From: Brevibacillus daliensis
GTDB lineage: Bacteria > Bacillota > Bacilli > Brevibacillales > Brevibacillaceae
Length of the DNA stretch: 64,000 nucleotides
Assembly: GCF_021245735.1 (NCBI RefSeq)
Contig: NZ_JAJISB010000004.1
Span: forward strand, 62,001-126,000
Direction: 5' to 3'
Shown here: in pieces, positions 1-8,378 of the stretch
How the letters are laid out: the number at the start of each line of letters is the position of its first letter
How positions within the stretch are numbered: the stretch's first letter is position 1
Program-made: the position numbers and the translations under genes
Notes under the pieces: generated by a model
What the model saw: the letters and a program-made list of their open reading frames with translations, nothing else
Told to the model about the DNA's origin: nothing
Database searches by the model: none

Positions 1-535
1 CATACAGCTTGAAGTTGATTTGCCAGTCGCCCACGATATCTTCTGAGAATACAGTTGGCGCGATACTAGAAAGCTGAGCGTAGACTTTCTCCTGACGAGT
101 CTTGTTACCGATGATCAAATCAGGTTGTAGGCTTGCGATGAGCTCGATGTTTGGTTGACTTTCTTCACCAAGCTCCGTTACACCTTCCATTTTGTCTTTA
201 ATGTGGTCGTGCCAAGGATTACCCATACCACCTTTTACCGCACCAACAGGCTTCACACCCATAGCAAGTAAAGCTTCTGTTCCTTCGCTCGTGAGGATGA
301 CAACACGTTCGGGGGTTCCTTTCATTTCTGTTTCACCCATGGCGTGTTTTACTTTACGTACTTCGCTCTTGGTACCGGAAGTAGGAGCTGGAGTAGTAGT
401 CTGTGTAGCAGGTTTATCGGTAGCGGGTGCCCCGGAAGTCGTGTTTTGGCTAGTGCCACAACCTGTTACTAATAGAACAGCTGAAAGCATAGCCCCCAAC
501 GCAAACTGCATCGATTTTTTACGACGAAAAAGCAT
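1..535 (-). CDS. Ferric-siderophore ABC transporter substrate-binding lipoprotein (3' end outside window)
   Basis: Read from the minus strand, an open frame starts at ATG 535 behind a GGAGGT site and runs off the left edge, giving about 178 residues. The N-terminus is positive, then hydrophobic, and ends in an LVTGC lipobox, so it is a membrane-anchored binding protein. A Thr/Pro/Ala-rich linker follows, then the start of the periplasmic-binding (FeuA/FhuD-like) fold: HAMGETEMKGTPERVV, GVKPVGAV and a SIAPTVF segment. It closely resembles the binding protein at 20145 (shared VKHAMGET and GVKPVGAV), so the two are paralogues. It is divergent from two permeases at 724-2767, with two Fur boxes between. 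Family assignment is firm; the siderophore is unknown. Confidence 0.9.
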   Translation of the reverse strand, partial: MLFRRKKSMQFALGAMLSAVLLVTGCGTSQNTTSGAPATDKPATQTTTPAPTSGTKSEVRKVKHAMGETEMKGTPERVVILTSEGTEALLAMGVKPVGAVKGGMGNPWHDHIKDKMEGVTELGEESQPNIELIASLQPDLIIGNKTRQEKVYAQLSSIAPTVFSEDIVGDWQINFKLY

Positions 536-562
536 GATAAAAAAACCTCCATCTCTTCACAT

Positions 563-577
563 TGATATTGATTATCA
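563..577. promoter_or_regulatory. Fur box
   Basis: TGATATTGATTATCA matches the 7-1-7 Bacillus Fur consensus TGATAATnATTATCA at all but one base. It lies 28 bases upstream of the binding-protein start at 535 (minus strand), where a repressor would block transcription in iron-replete cells. Confidence 0.8.
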
Positions 578-636
578 GTATACACGTGTATAATCATTAA
601 TTTAAATTTGGAAAAGGCTGGTGTCAAGAATAATTT

Positions 637-655
637 GATAATAAAAATCATTATC
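637..655. promoter_or_regulatory. Fur box
   Basis: GATAATAAAAATCATTATC matches 17 of 19 bases of the classic Fur box. It lies about 70 bases upstream of the first permease start, so each of the two divergent transcripts has its own iron-responsive site. Confidence 0.8.
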
Positions 656-723
656 ATTGACGGAGCGTGTTCGGTCAGATTACAATGTAAACGATTCATT
701 TTTTGGAGAAAGAAGGGAAAAGA

Positions 724-1734
724 GTGGATTCTCTCCTGTCTAACCGTCTTCAAAAGTCGGTTGTTTTGCTAGTAGCAATGATATTACTTGTGATTGCCAT
801 GATATCGAGTGTTTTGTTCGGTTTACATAATTTTGATCTGTCTACTGTAGTTACTGCCTATACAAGTTTTGATGGTGGTAACGATCATTTGATTATTAAA
901 CATACGCGTGTGCCTCGTGCAATAACGGCTGCTGTTGTGGGGAGCAGCCTGGCTGTAGCAGGTGTTTTGCTACAGTCTTTGACCCGTAATCCACTTGCTG
1001 ATTCTTCGATTATGGGTGTGAATGCAGGGGCAGCCTTTACCATAGTGTTAGCTCTCTATTTGTTTGGATCGGTGTTTTCGTTTACAGATATGATGTGGAT
1101 TGGCTTTCTTGGGGCAGGGGTGACCGCCGTACTGGTTTATCTCTTGGGGTCTGCAGGACGTGGTGGCATGATTCCGATCAAGCTTATGCTGTCAGGTGCA
1201 GCGGTTGCAGCTTTTACCTCCTCTCTTACCTCGTTACTGATGCTTGTGGACAGTAAATCGATGGAGGACGCGATGTATTGGCTGATGGGTTCAGTCTCTG
1301 GTCGCGATTTGAAGCATGCGGCGATGATTACTCCATACCTGTTGTGTGGATGGGTGGTAGCTTGGTTGATGGCACGCTCGTTAAATCTGATGGCTCTCGG
1401 CGATGATGTGGCAATTAGCATGGGACAAAAAACAGTCTGGGTGAAAGCTACCGTGATTTTTGTGGCTGTGCTACTTTCAGGAGGAAGCGTAGCGTTAGCT
1501 GGTCCAATCGGATTTGTCGGAATTATCATTCCACATATGTGCCGATTTATCATTGGGATTGATCATCGCTGGCTGATTATTTACAGCGCAGTGCTGGGAG
1601 CTCTTTTCTTGGTTACGGCTGATTTGCTATCAAGATTTTTACTGATGCCGGAAGAGGTGCCGGTTGGGGTTGCTACGGCAGTGGTAGGCGTACCATTCGT
1701 CATTTCCTTGGTGAGAAGGAGGGCGTATGAGTAG
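724..1734 (+). CDS. FecCD-family ferric-siderophore permease, subunit 1
   Basis: Integral membrane subunit of an iron-siderophore importer. It shows the hydrophobic multi-helix profile of the FecCD/BtuC family and its landmarks: RVPRAITAAVVG, LQSLTRNPLADSSIMGVNAGAA, GPIGFVGIIIPH (the cytoplasmic loop contacting the ATPase) and a C-terminal EEVPVGVATAVVGVPF. An upstream TTG at 703 is in frame, but GTG 724 sits 6-7 bases after AGAAGGG, so I prefer GTG. The 3' end overlaps the next permease by 8 bases, showing translational coupling. It is paralogous to the permease at 18917. No ATPase lies in this locus; the one at 17040 may serve it. Confidence 0.9.
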   Translation: MDSLLSNRLQKSVVLLVAMILLVIAMISSVLFGLHNFDLSTVVTAYTSFDGGNDHLIIKHTRVPRAITAAVVGSSLAVAGVLLQSLTRNPLADSSIMGVNAGAAFTIVLALYLFGSVFSFTDMMWIGFLGAGVTAVLVYLLGSAGRGGMIPIKLMLSGAAVAAFTSSLTSLLMLVDSKSMEDAMYWLMGSVSGRDLKHAAMITPYLLCGWVVAWLMARSLNLMALGDDVAISMGQKTVWVKATVIFVAVLLSGGSVALAGPIGFVGIIIPHMCRFIIGIDHRWLIIYSAVLGALFLVTADLLSRFLLMPEEVPVGVATAVVGVPFVISLVRRRAYE

Positions 1735-2767
1735 ATTTATAGTCGTTCGCAAAAAAAAACCAGCGTTCTCGTTTCATCTCGATCAAAAGGCAATGTACGT
1801 TAATCTGCTTCTCATAATCGCTTTAATTATCGGAATTATTTTTAGTATTGGATTAGGCAGTATTCAGATTCCGGTCGCGGATGTTCTGAAGGTCTTGCTC
1901 GGGTGGGGGGAGAGTACATACGAGATAGTAGTCCTCAATCTGAGACTGCCGCGAATTGTAGTCTCCATAATGGTTGGTGCCTCACTGGCCGTTTCAGGAG
2001 CTATTTTGCAGGCGTTGATACGCAACCCACTGGCTTCACCGGATCTGATTGGGACGACGACAGGAGCAACTGCTGCTGCGGTGGCGTTTATTACCTTTAC
2101 CGATGGAACATATAGCATTCACTGGATGCCATTGATTGCACTTCTTGGAGGCCTTTTTACTGCCAGCCTTACCTATTTAGCCGCTTGGAGAAAAGGAATG
2201 TCTCCGTTTCGCCTTGCCTTGATCGGGGTTTCCATTTCGTCTGGGATGGGGGCACTCACAGTCTTTTTCATGCTTGCCAGTCCATTGCAAAAGGCTCAGC
2301 AAGCATTGGGATGGATGACAGGTACCGTGTACGGGAGTGCCTGGCAGCACGTAGTAACCTTGCTGCCTTGGACGTTGGCATTTTTACTTCTTGCCTGTCA
2401 CCAGATCCGTCATTTGAATGCGCAGGAACTGGGTGATGACGTGGCACAGGGAATAGGTATGCCAATTGAGAAAAAGCGACTATCGCTGATTGCCATCAGT
2501 GTAGCATTAGCGGGTGCGGCTGTAGGTATTGCTGGCGGTATCAGCTTTGTTGGATTAATGGCTCCACACATGGCACGTAAGCTCGTCGGCTCTTCTTATG
2601 GCGCACTGCTTCCGGCATCTGGCATACTGGGTGCGATGTTTGTACTTCTTGCTGATTTGGCTGCCCGCACTTTGTTTGTACCTTTGGACATCCCGGCAGG
2701 TGTATTTACTGCAGCAATTGGAGCTCCGTTTTTTATGTATCTTCTATATAAAAGTCGTAACGGCTAA
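1727..2767 (+). CDS. FecCD-family ferric-siderophore permease, subunit 2
   Basis: Second membrane half of the importer, 346 residues, normal family length. Conserved landmarks include LRLPRIVVSIMVGASLAVSGAILQ, IRNPLASPDLIGTTTGA, GISFVGLMAPHMAR and DIPAGVFTAAIGAPFF. The ATG lies inside the end of the preceding permease, so the pair is co-translated and would form the heterodimeric channel. It resembles the permease at 17883 (shared NPLA.PD.(I)G and PHIA/PHMA motifs). The roughly 240 bases that follow contain no gene that I can see. Confidence 0.9.
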   Translation: MSRFIVVRKKKPAFSFHLDQKAMYVNLLLIIALIIGIIFSIGLGSIQIPVADVLKVLLGWGESTYEIVVLNLRLPRIVVSIMVGASLAVSGAILQALIRNPLASPDLIGTTTGATAAAVAFITFTDGTYSIHWMPLIALLGGLFTASLTYLAAWRKGMSPFRLALIGVSISSGMGALTVFFMLASPLQKAQQALGWMTGTVYGSAWQHVVTLLPWTLAFLLLACHQIRHLNAQELGDDVAQGIGMPIEKKRLSLIAISVALAGAAVGIAGGISFVGLMAPHMARKLVGSSYGALLPASGILGAMFVLLADLAARTLFVPLDIPAGVFTAAIGAPFFMYLLYKSRNG

Positions 2768-3005
2768 AATGAGCGATAATTTAAGGGGAAATTCCTATTT
2801 ATTAGCGGAAGAAATATAAAGTATTATCGAGATCTGCAAAACAGTTTTGGCTGGGGACTGAAAATAAAAACGGGACTATCCGATATGTTATACATCACAG
2901 AGGAAGGCTAACTGCGTGAATAATGCTGGAGGAATTAGTTGATCAGGGGTGTAGTTATTTATGTAGAAAGTATCGCATTTAAGAGTAAGAGAGGAGTAAT
3001 ACCCA

Positions 3006-4004
3006 ATGAATTACATCCGCTACGAACGAAGATCTTACACGAATGGCAAAACTCCGATTGAAAAACTGGAACGGTTGTCCAAGGCGTTGGGAGGACCCAC
3101 GATCTCGATCAAACGCGATGATCAGCTAGGATTAACCGCAGGGGGCAACAAGACAAGGAAGTTGGAGTATCTGGTAGCAGATGCCTTGAAACAAGGCGCC
3201 GATACACTCATTACATGTGGAGCGGTTCAATCTAACCATTGTCGGTTGACACTTGCTGCAGCTGTACGCGAAGGCTTGCGCTGTCAGTTAGTGCTGACCG
3301 AACCTACGACAGGAGGATTCGATCCTTATGCCAGTGGGAATCATCTGCTGTTTCACTTGCTGGGAGTAGAAAAAATCGAAAGCATTCCAGCAGATGGGAA
3401 CATGCAGGAAGCGATGGAATACATGGCGCAAAACCTCATGAATGAGGGACGCAAAGGGTACTTGATCCCGGTTGGTGGTTCTACCGAGATAGGATCATTG
3501 GGTTACATGGCGTGCGCAGAAGAAATCGAGCAGCAAGCATGGGAAACATGTACTCCGTATGACTACCTGGTGACAGCTACAGGGAGTGGTGGTACGCAGG
3601 CTGGTCTCATTGCTGGATTTTTGGCACGTCAATCGAACACCAAAGTCATTGGAGTTAACGTAAGTCGTAAAAGAGAAAATCAGGAAGCCATCGTGCGTGA
3701 GTTGCTTCACAGCACAGCTACGCTGGTGGGGCTGCAAGGAGATATATTAGCTACTACAGTTCGTTGCGAAGACGAGTATGTAGGACCCGGCTACGCCATT
3801 CCAACAAAAGAAATGATTGAAGCTGTGCAACTTGTTGCCCGAACAGAAGGGATTTTGCTCGACCCCGTATATACTGGAAAAGCGATGGCTGGTCTGATCG
3901 GGATGATTCGGGAGGGACAGTTTACTAAAAATGACAACGTATTGTTCCTACATACAGGAGGGGCACCAGCTCTGTACACGGTTCCGCAATTATTTATACC
4001 ATGA
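3006..4004 (+). CDS. dcyD: D-cysteine desulfhydrase / ACC deaminase family PLP enzyme
   Basis: A fold-type II PLP enzyme of 332 residues. GGNKTRKLEYL near residue 46 carries the Schiff-base lysine (about K49). CGAVQSNHCR binds the substrate carboxylate, and ATGSGGTQAGL is the phosphate-binding glycine loop. The family converts D-cysteine to pyruvate, H2S and ammonia, or opens 1-aminocyclopropane-1-carboxylate; overall similarity favours D-cysteine desulfhydrase, but substrate cannot be proved from sequence. It starts behind GAGAGGAG and ends in a strong bidirectional terminator, so it is a single-gene unit. Confidence 0.85.
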   Translation: MNYIRYERRSYTNGKTPIEKLERLSKALGGPTISIKRDDQLGLTAGGNKTRKLEYLVADALKQGADTLITCGAVQSNHCRLTLAAAVREGLRCQLVLTEPTTGGFDPYASGNHLLFHLLGVEKIESIPADGNMQEAMEYMAQNLMNEGRKGYLIPVGGSTEIGSLGYMACAEEIEQQAWETCTPYDYLVTATGSGGTQAGLIAGFLARQSNTKVIGVNVSRKRENQEAIVRELLHSTATLVGLQGDILATTVRCEDEYVGPGYAIPTKEMIEAVQLVARTEGILLDPVYTGKAMAGLIGMIREGQFTKNDNVLFLHTGGAPALYTVPQLFIP

Positions 4005-4060
4005 TAGAAGAGGTTGAGTAGTAAGCAACATGATGGGAAAAAATTCGCATGATGTATCAA

Positions 4061-4100
4061 CAAAGGAGATCCCACAGTAAAATCTGTGGGATCTCCTTTG
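4061..4100. terminator. Bidirectional rho-independent terminator
   Basis: A perfect 17-bp stem (CAAAGGAGATCCCACAG and its complement) with a 6-base loop lies between the convergent dcyD and the CNNM/CorC-type gene. Confidence 0.85.
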
Positions 4101-4127
4101 TATTGAAAATCGATAATATCCTCTATG

Positions 4128-5423
4128 TCACTTGTACACTTTCACTTTAGTAATTCGGCGATCATCTGCTTCTTCGATCGCAAAATGATAGCCGTTATAT
4201 TCAACGATATGCATTCTGTCTTGCACGGTTGGCATGCCACCCAGTTGACCAATGAGGAACCCGCTCAGTGTATCGTATTGATTGGTTGGAAATTTAATAT
4301 CCAATAATTTTTCCATATCATATAGACTCAGAAAACCTTTAACTATATAGGTATCCGTATCTATTTCAATTACCTCAGGCTCATCCATGTCGAACTCGTC
4401 AGAGATGTTCCCGACGATTTCTTCCAGCAAGTCTTCCATCGTGACAATACCAGCAATTCCTCCATATTCGTCTATGGCAACAGCCAGATGTACCTTTCTC
4501 TTTTGTAGATCTTTGAATAAAATATCTGTTTTTCTTGATTCAGGTACAAAATAAGGTTTCCGAATCATATTTTTCAAATGAAAATCTTCTTTTGTTCCTT
4601 TTTCCATAAATTGAAGCACGTCTTTTACATACAAAATCCCAACAATCTCATCAATGGTATCAGCGTATACAGGTAACCTGGAGTATTTCTCCTCATTTAT
4701 GATTTGAAGTACCTCATGTAATGGAGCGGTTATGGGAATACCGATAATTTTCGTTCGATGGGTCATGATATCAGATACCGTTTTATTATCGAAATCAAAG
4801 ATATTGTTGATCATCATTTTTTCGGTATTTTGTATGGCTCCCGATTCTTCTCCTACATCAACCATAATACGTATTTCTTCCTCTGTAACTTCCTCGTTGT
4901 TGGCATTAGGATCGATACCAAATAGCCTTACTAAAAAGTTTGTGGAAAACGTAAGGAATTTTACAAACGGGTTGGTTACTTTAGAAAGAATCGTTAACGG
5001 TCCTACGACAACCATGGAGATAGGCTCCGCCTTTTGCATGGCTATCCTCTTAGGAACAAGTTCCCCAAATACGAGCGTAAAATAGGATAGGACCAAGGTA
5101 ATCATAATAACGGAAATACTATCGAGCACCTTCATAGGGAGGGGAACTCCCAAATTAGATAAAAAAGTAGCCAATTGATGGGAAAAGCTATCGGCAGCAA
5201 ATGCACTGGCAAGGAAACCTGCAAGTGTTATTCCAATTTGTATCGTAGCTAAAAATCGACTTGGTTCTTTTAATAGGTTAAGCAACATAATTGCTTTTTT
5301 ATTTCCGGATTCCGCCATCTTTTTTACTTTGTTATCGTTTAATGATATTAAGGCGATTTCCGAAGCGGCAAAAAAAGCATTTAGCAATATTAATGCGCCG
5401 AGAATTACTATCTCCGTATACAC
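4128..5423 (-). CDS. CNNM/CorC-family membrane protein with CBS pair (HlyC-like)
   Basis: A 431-residue protein with the order typical of the family: an N-terminal CNNM (DUF21) membrane domain (residues 1-190, opening with LLNAFFAASEIALISL), a paired CBS domain (about 205-330, with VSDIMTHRTKI and LHLAVAIDEYGG-type segments) and a C-terminal CorC_HlyC domain (about 345-425). Relatives are implicated in Mg2+ or Co2+ efflux; the old haemolysin label is misleading. The GTG at 5423 follows TTGGAGG by 8 bases and no in-frame ATG is nearby, so the GTG start is well supported. It appears monocistronic. Confidence 0.88.
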   Translation of the reverse strand: MYTEIVILGALILLNAFFAASEIALISLNDNKVKKMAESGNKKAIMLLNLLKEPSRFLATIQIGITLAGFLASAFAADSFSHQLATFLSNLGVPLPMKVLDSISVIMITLVLSYFTLVFGELVPKRIAMQKAEPISMVVVGPLTILSKVTNPFVKFLTFSTNFLVRLFGIDPNANNEEVTEEEIRIMVDVGEESGAIQNTEKMMINNIFDFDNKTVSDIMTHRTKIIGIPITAPLHEVLQIINEEKYSRLPVYADTIDEIVGILYVKDVLQFMEKGTKEDFHLKNMIRKPYFVPESRKTDILFKDLQKRKVHLAVAIDEYGGIAGIVTMEDLLEEIVGNISDEFDMDEPEVIEIDTDTYIVKGFLSLYDMEKLLDIKFPTNQYDTLSGFLIGQLGGMPTVQDRMHIVEYNGYHFAIEEADDRRITKVKVYK

Positions 5424-5629
5424 TCTTCATTCCTCCAACTGGCTTTTGAATCTACTATCGGTTTGATACCGTTTAACATAACTTCTGATCTTTATGATTA
5501 CGATAAACTAGTGAAATAGTTTCATAGTAATACTCACCATACAAAATGCATCTCCATTGTAACACCGTATACCTATACTAAGATTCTAATTACGGAACGA
5601 ATTGTTGAAATTACGAGATTCATGCATAC

Positions 5630-5665
5630 AAAAAAAGCCGTGCAACGATATCTCTGTTACACGGC
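5630..5665 (-). terminator. Rho-independent terminator of the GH18-type gene
   Basis: On the minus strand GCCGTGTAAC...GTTGCACGGC folds with one mismatch and is followed by seven T, 45 bases beyond the stop at 5711. The rest of 5424-5710 shows no gene. Confidence 0.75.
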
Positions 5666-5710
5666 CATTATAACTATATCAGCACATACCAACCTGATAA
5701 AAACACGTTA

Positions 5711-6994
5711 CTAGTTTTCTACCTTCACAGTGGTTCGCAATGCATTCCACACTTGATCGGATAAAAGACCAAGGCGCCAGAGGGCAATTCCTTTGATATC
5801 CGTTCTTTTTGCAATGCCTACCTTATTTATGATTGATTTTTCGTTTTCGTGTGCCAGATTGATCCCAAGAAGTAGCTTTTCTTTTGGTACAACTGCTTTT
5901 GCCATCGTAACAGCCTGCATGACGCGATTGTCCGGCTCAGGAGAGTTGCCCTGTTGGTTGTAGTCATAAGCCATAATTATGATTTGATCAGCAATACTAC
6001 CCAACGCTGCATAATCGTATCCGCTATAGGCTCCATTGAGGGGAGGTAAGCTAAGACTTAGCGTGAGATTTTCTTGTTTAAGCTGCTGAGATAGTATACG
6101 AATGAAGTTTGTATAACTGTCCTGTACCTTTTTGAGTTCGGCACCGCTTTCCGTTAAGCCGAGCCCTTCAAAATCAATATTGACCCCTTGAAAATTCCTC
6201 GCCTCTTGAACGATATTGGCAATGGCCGCTGCTTTGGCTTGATCGTTAGCTAATAGAGCAGTCAGCTCTCCGTTACCATCCGCCATGAAAATAGTCATTT
6301 CCGTTTTCATTCTGTATTGCTGAGCTACGGCAGGAACGTTCTGCCAATCACCAGGTTTTTGCCATCCGTATTTATTGTTGGTGACAAAATTTCCGTTCTG
6401 GTCCATGTAGTACCAACAGAATGCGAGTCTGCTAACCAAATCAGTGTTCCCAACAGAGGTATTTGGGTAATCCTGACGAAACAGATTTGTCCAGCTACTG
6501 GAACCAGTTGTCAAATTACCTAGTCCATAGTAACCCGTCACTTCCATGGAGGCAGGAGCTGTAAAAATACGAACCTGTTGTAAAGCTCCGTCCCATTCAG
6601 CGCGTGCGCCAAATGCTCCAGTGAAGAAACTGAGCGGAATTAAAGTTCTTCCTTTTAGGGTAAATGGAGCTGCATCCAGCTTCATTGCGTTCCCATTGAC
6701 ATAAGCTGTTGAGTTGTTGATCTGAAGTTGAATGTTTATGGTATCGGTTTTGGCATGTACCATTTGATTTTGGTTGTCCCAGGTTACGGGTACATGAAGG
6801 GCGTCTGCTACAGCCTTAAAAGGAACCATAACCCTGCCATTTTTGATAAGGGGTGCAACGTCAAATTCCACAGGTAATCCATCGATTAATACGGAAATAG
6901 TTTTAGGTGCCGATGCGGCAAACACCAAAGAACCTGAGGCGCTTCCTGTAATAAACAGAAGGAGCGACAGGAATGCTAGTATTATTTTTTTCAT
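5711..6994 (-). CDS. Secreted copper-amine-oxidase-N-like / GH18 domain protein
   Basis: The start is placed at ATG 6994 because GGGAGAAG lies 7 bases before it; an upstream in-frame ATG at 7009 lacks a site. Residues 1-25 form a signal peptide ending SLVFAASA. Residues 30-150 are the beta-rich copper amine oxidase N-terminal-type domain common in Bacillales exoproteins (VPFKAVADAL, LIPLSFF). Residues 150-427 are a GH18 domain of the YaaH/chitinase-like type: GVNIDFEGL holds the likely catalytic Glu, and IIIMAYDYN and a C-terminal GIALWRLG strand fit the barrel. It probably acts on peptidoglycan or another beta-linked GlcNAc polymer outside the cell; the substrate is unproved. Confidence 0.82.
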   Translation of the reverse strand: MKKIILAFLSLLLFITGSASGSLVFAASAPKTISVLIDGLPVEFDVAPLIKNGRVMVPFKAVADALHVPVTWDNQNQMVHAKTDTINIQLQINNSTAYVNGNAMKLDAAPFTLKGRTLIPLSFFTGAFGARAEWDGALQQVRIFTAPASMEVTGYYGLGNLTTGSSSWTNLFRQDYPNTSVGNTDLVSRLAFCWYYMDQNGNFVTNNKYGWQKPGDWQNVPAVAQQYRMKTEMTIFMADGNGELTALLANDQAKAAAIANIVQEARNFQGVNIDFEGLGLTESGAELKKVQDSYTNFIRILSQQLKQENLTLSLSLPPLNGAYSGYDYAALGSIADQIIIMAYDYNQQGNSPEPDNRVMQAVTMAKAVVPKEKLLLGINLAHENEKSIINKVGIAKRTDIKGIALWRLGLLSDQVWNALRTTVKVEN

Positions 6995-7307
6995 GTGATC
7001 TTCTCCCATATTTCCAAAAATTTATTTCACTCCCTTCATTATGTCATTATGGAGAGAAGAAAAAAATAAAAAATTAATAATAGATGTATCATATTCCTGT
7101 CATATCTGAAAAAGGTGCATCATTCTCTAGATTGTCTAATGCTTAATTGTTCTGTCCACATACTCTGCATATTGTGGTGTCGTTAATAGAGGTTTACTAT
7201 ATAGAAACAATGTTTATTTTGAGGAGATATAAAATATAGGTGATACCGTTATGATTTGATTGATGAACAGGTAATCATACAAAATAGAAGTGAAAGGTTG
7301 TGAAGAT

Positions 7308-7508
7308 ATGAATGGGAAAAATCGAAAAGATATCGTGAGCGGTTTAGAAGTGGAGATCGTTTTAAAAGAGGATCAACGAACAGGAAAACGAACAAGAGGA
7401 ATTGTGAAAGATATTTTGACAAATTCCAGCACGCATCCACATGGAATAAAAGTACGATTAACCAATGGGCTAGTTGGGAGGGTACAAGAAATAATAGGGA
7501 GAGAGTAA
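7308..7508 (+). CDS. ywbE: YwbE family protein (DUF2196)
   Basis: A 66-residue protein almost wholly made of the YwbE domain: VEIVLKEDQRTGKRTRG, VKDILTNSSTHPHGIKVRL and GLVGRVQEI. ATG 7308 matches the usual MNG N-terminus; an in-frame GTG at 7290 would add six unlikely residues. The function of the family is unknown; the small beta-rich fold suggests nucleic-acid binding. The 300 bases upstream (7010-7307) are AT-rich with no gene that I can see. Confidence 0.85.
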   Translation: MNGKNRKDIVSGLEVEIVLKEDQRTGKRTRGIVKDILTNSSTHPHGIKVRLTNGLVGRVQEIIGRE

Positions 7509-7584
7509 GATAGATTCATACTTCTATTCTTTTATTCGCTATAATGGAAGGAATGATAGATGTAGAGGGGAGAAGGGGGAAGCC

Positions 7585-8199
7585 ATGAAGAAACTGATGA
7601 AAGCCTTCTTTTGTGTACTTATGATTCTAGTCTTATCAGCTTGCTCGCAAGAAAAAATTAGTATACCTTCCAGTGAAATAGCGCCAATAGAGTTAACAGA
7701 GAATGAAAAAGCATTGTTAGATTTAGTGGGATTTGATGAGTCGAATATTTCTATCTTCGAGTATACAGGTGATGATCAACTTAAAAGTGTTACATTTTGG
7801 CTTGAAGCCTATCATAATGGTGTAAAAGAAGATCTAGTTACTTCGAATGAACTCATAGAGCGACAAGGAAAAATAGCTATCAAAGTTGATACAACCGACA
7901 AATTCGAATGGATGATTACCATACAGGATAAGAAAGGGAGTTCTCGTTCTACGTATAATTTGGATGGGCAAAAACCTTCCACGAAAGAACAAGATTTTTC
8001 CATGAGCAGTACCAAACTAGCAGAACGAGTTGAGATAAAACCAGATCAAGAAATTGTGTTAGCCGTACATATTTTGGAGACTGGAAACAGTGTATCTGTA
8101 TACTCCCCACAATACTATGTGGAAAGCCCCGAAACTCTTAAGGAGTATGATCACATTTATCTTCTAAAGTGTAAATTTTCCTCTAATGAACTTGAATAA
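7585..8199 (+). CDS. Predicted lipoprotein of unknown function
   Basis: A 204-residue protein with a positively charged N-terminus, a hydrophobic core and the lipobox LSAC, so cysteine 20 is probably lipidated and the protein held on the outer face of the membrane. The mature part is acidic, rich in beta-prone segments (DDQLKSVTFWLEAY, FEWMITIQDKKG) and lacks cysteines or catalytic-looking motifs. I do not recognise a family. It starts behind GGGGAGAAGGGGG, stands alone between ywbE and the btr-like regulator, and ends in a strong terminator. Confidence 0.75.
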   Translation: MKKLMKAFFCVLMILVLSACSQEKISIPSSEIAPIELTENEKALLDLVGFDESNISIFEYTGDDQLKSVTFWLEAYHNGVKEDLVTSNELIERQGKIAIKVDTTDKFEWMITIQDKKGSSRSTYNLDGQKPSTKEQDFSMSSTKLAERVEIKPDQEIVLAVHILETGNSVSVYSPQYYVESPETLKEYDHIYLLKCKFSSNELE

Positions 8200-8206
8200 G
8201 AGTAGT

Positions 8207-8248
8207 AAAAAAGATTGGTACTGTTAGATAAGTAACCAATCTTTTTTT
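8207..8248 (+). terminator. Rho-independent terminator
   Basis: AAGATTGGTACT pairs with AGTAACCAATCTT (one bulge) and is followed by seven T, 10-40 bases after the lipoprotein stop. Confidence 0.85.
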
Positions 8249-8306
8249 ATGTGAAAATGCTAGATAAAGAACTGATTATATATATTTATTATCTCTACCA
8301 AATATT

Positions 8307-8325
8307 GCGAATGATAGTCATTATC
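8307..8325. promoter_or_regulatory. Fur box upstream of the AraC-type regulator
   Basis: GCGAATGATAGTCATTATC matches 16 of 19 bases of the Fur box and lies 54 bases upstream of the regulator start at 8379, so the activator itself is probably iron-repressed. Confidence 0.75.
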
Positions 8326-8378
8326 AATATAATAGGACATGTGATCTTTATCATGACGATATTGGTGGTGATACCCGA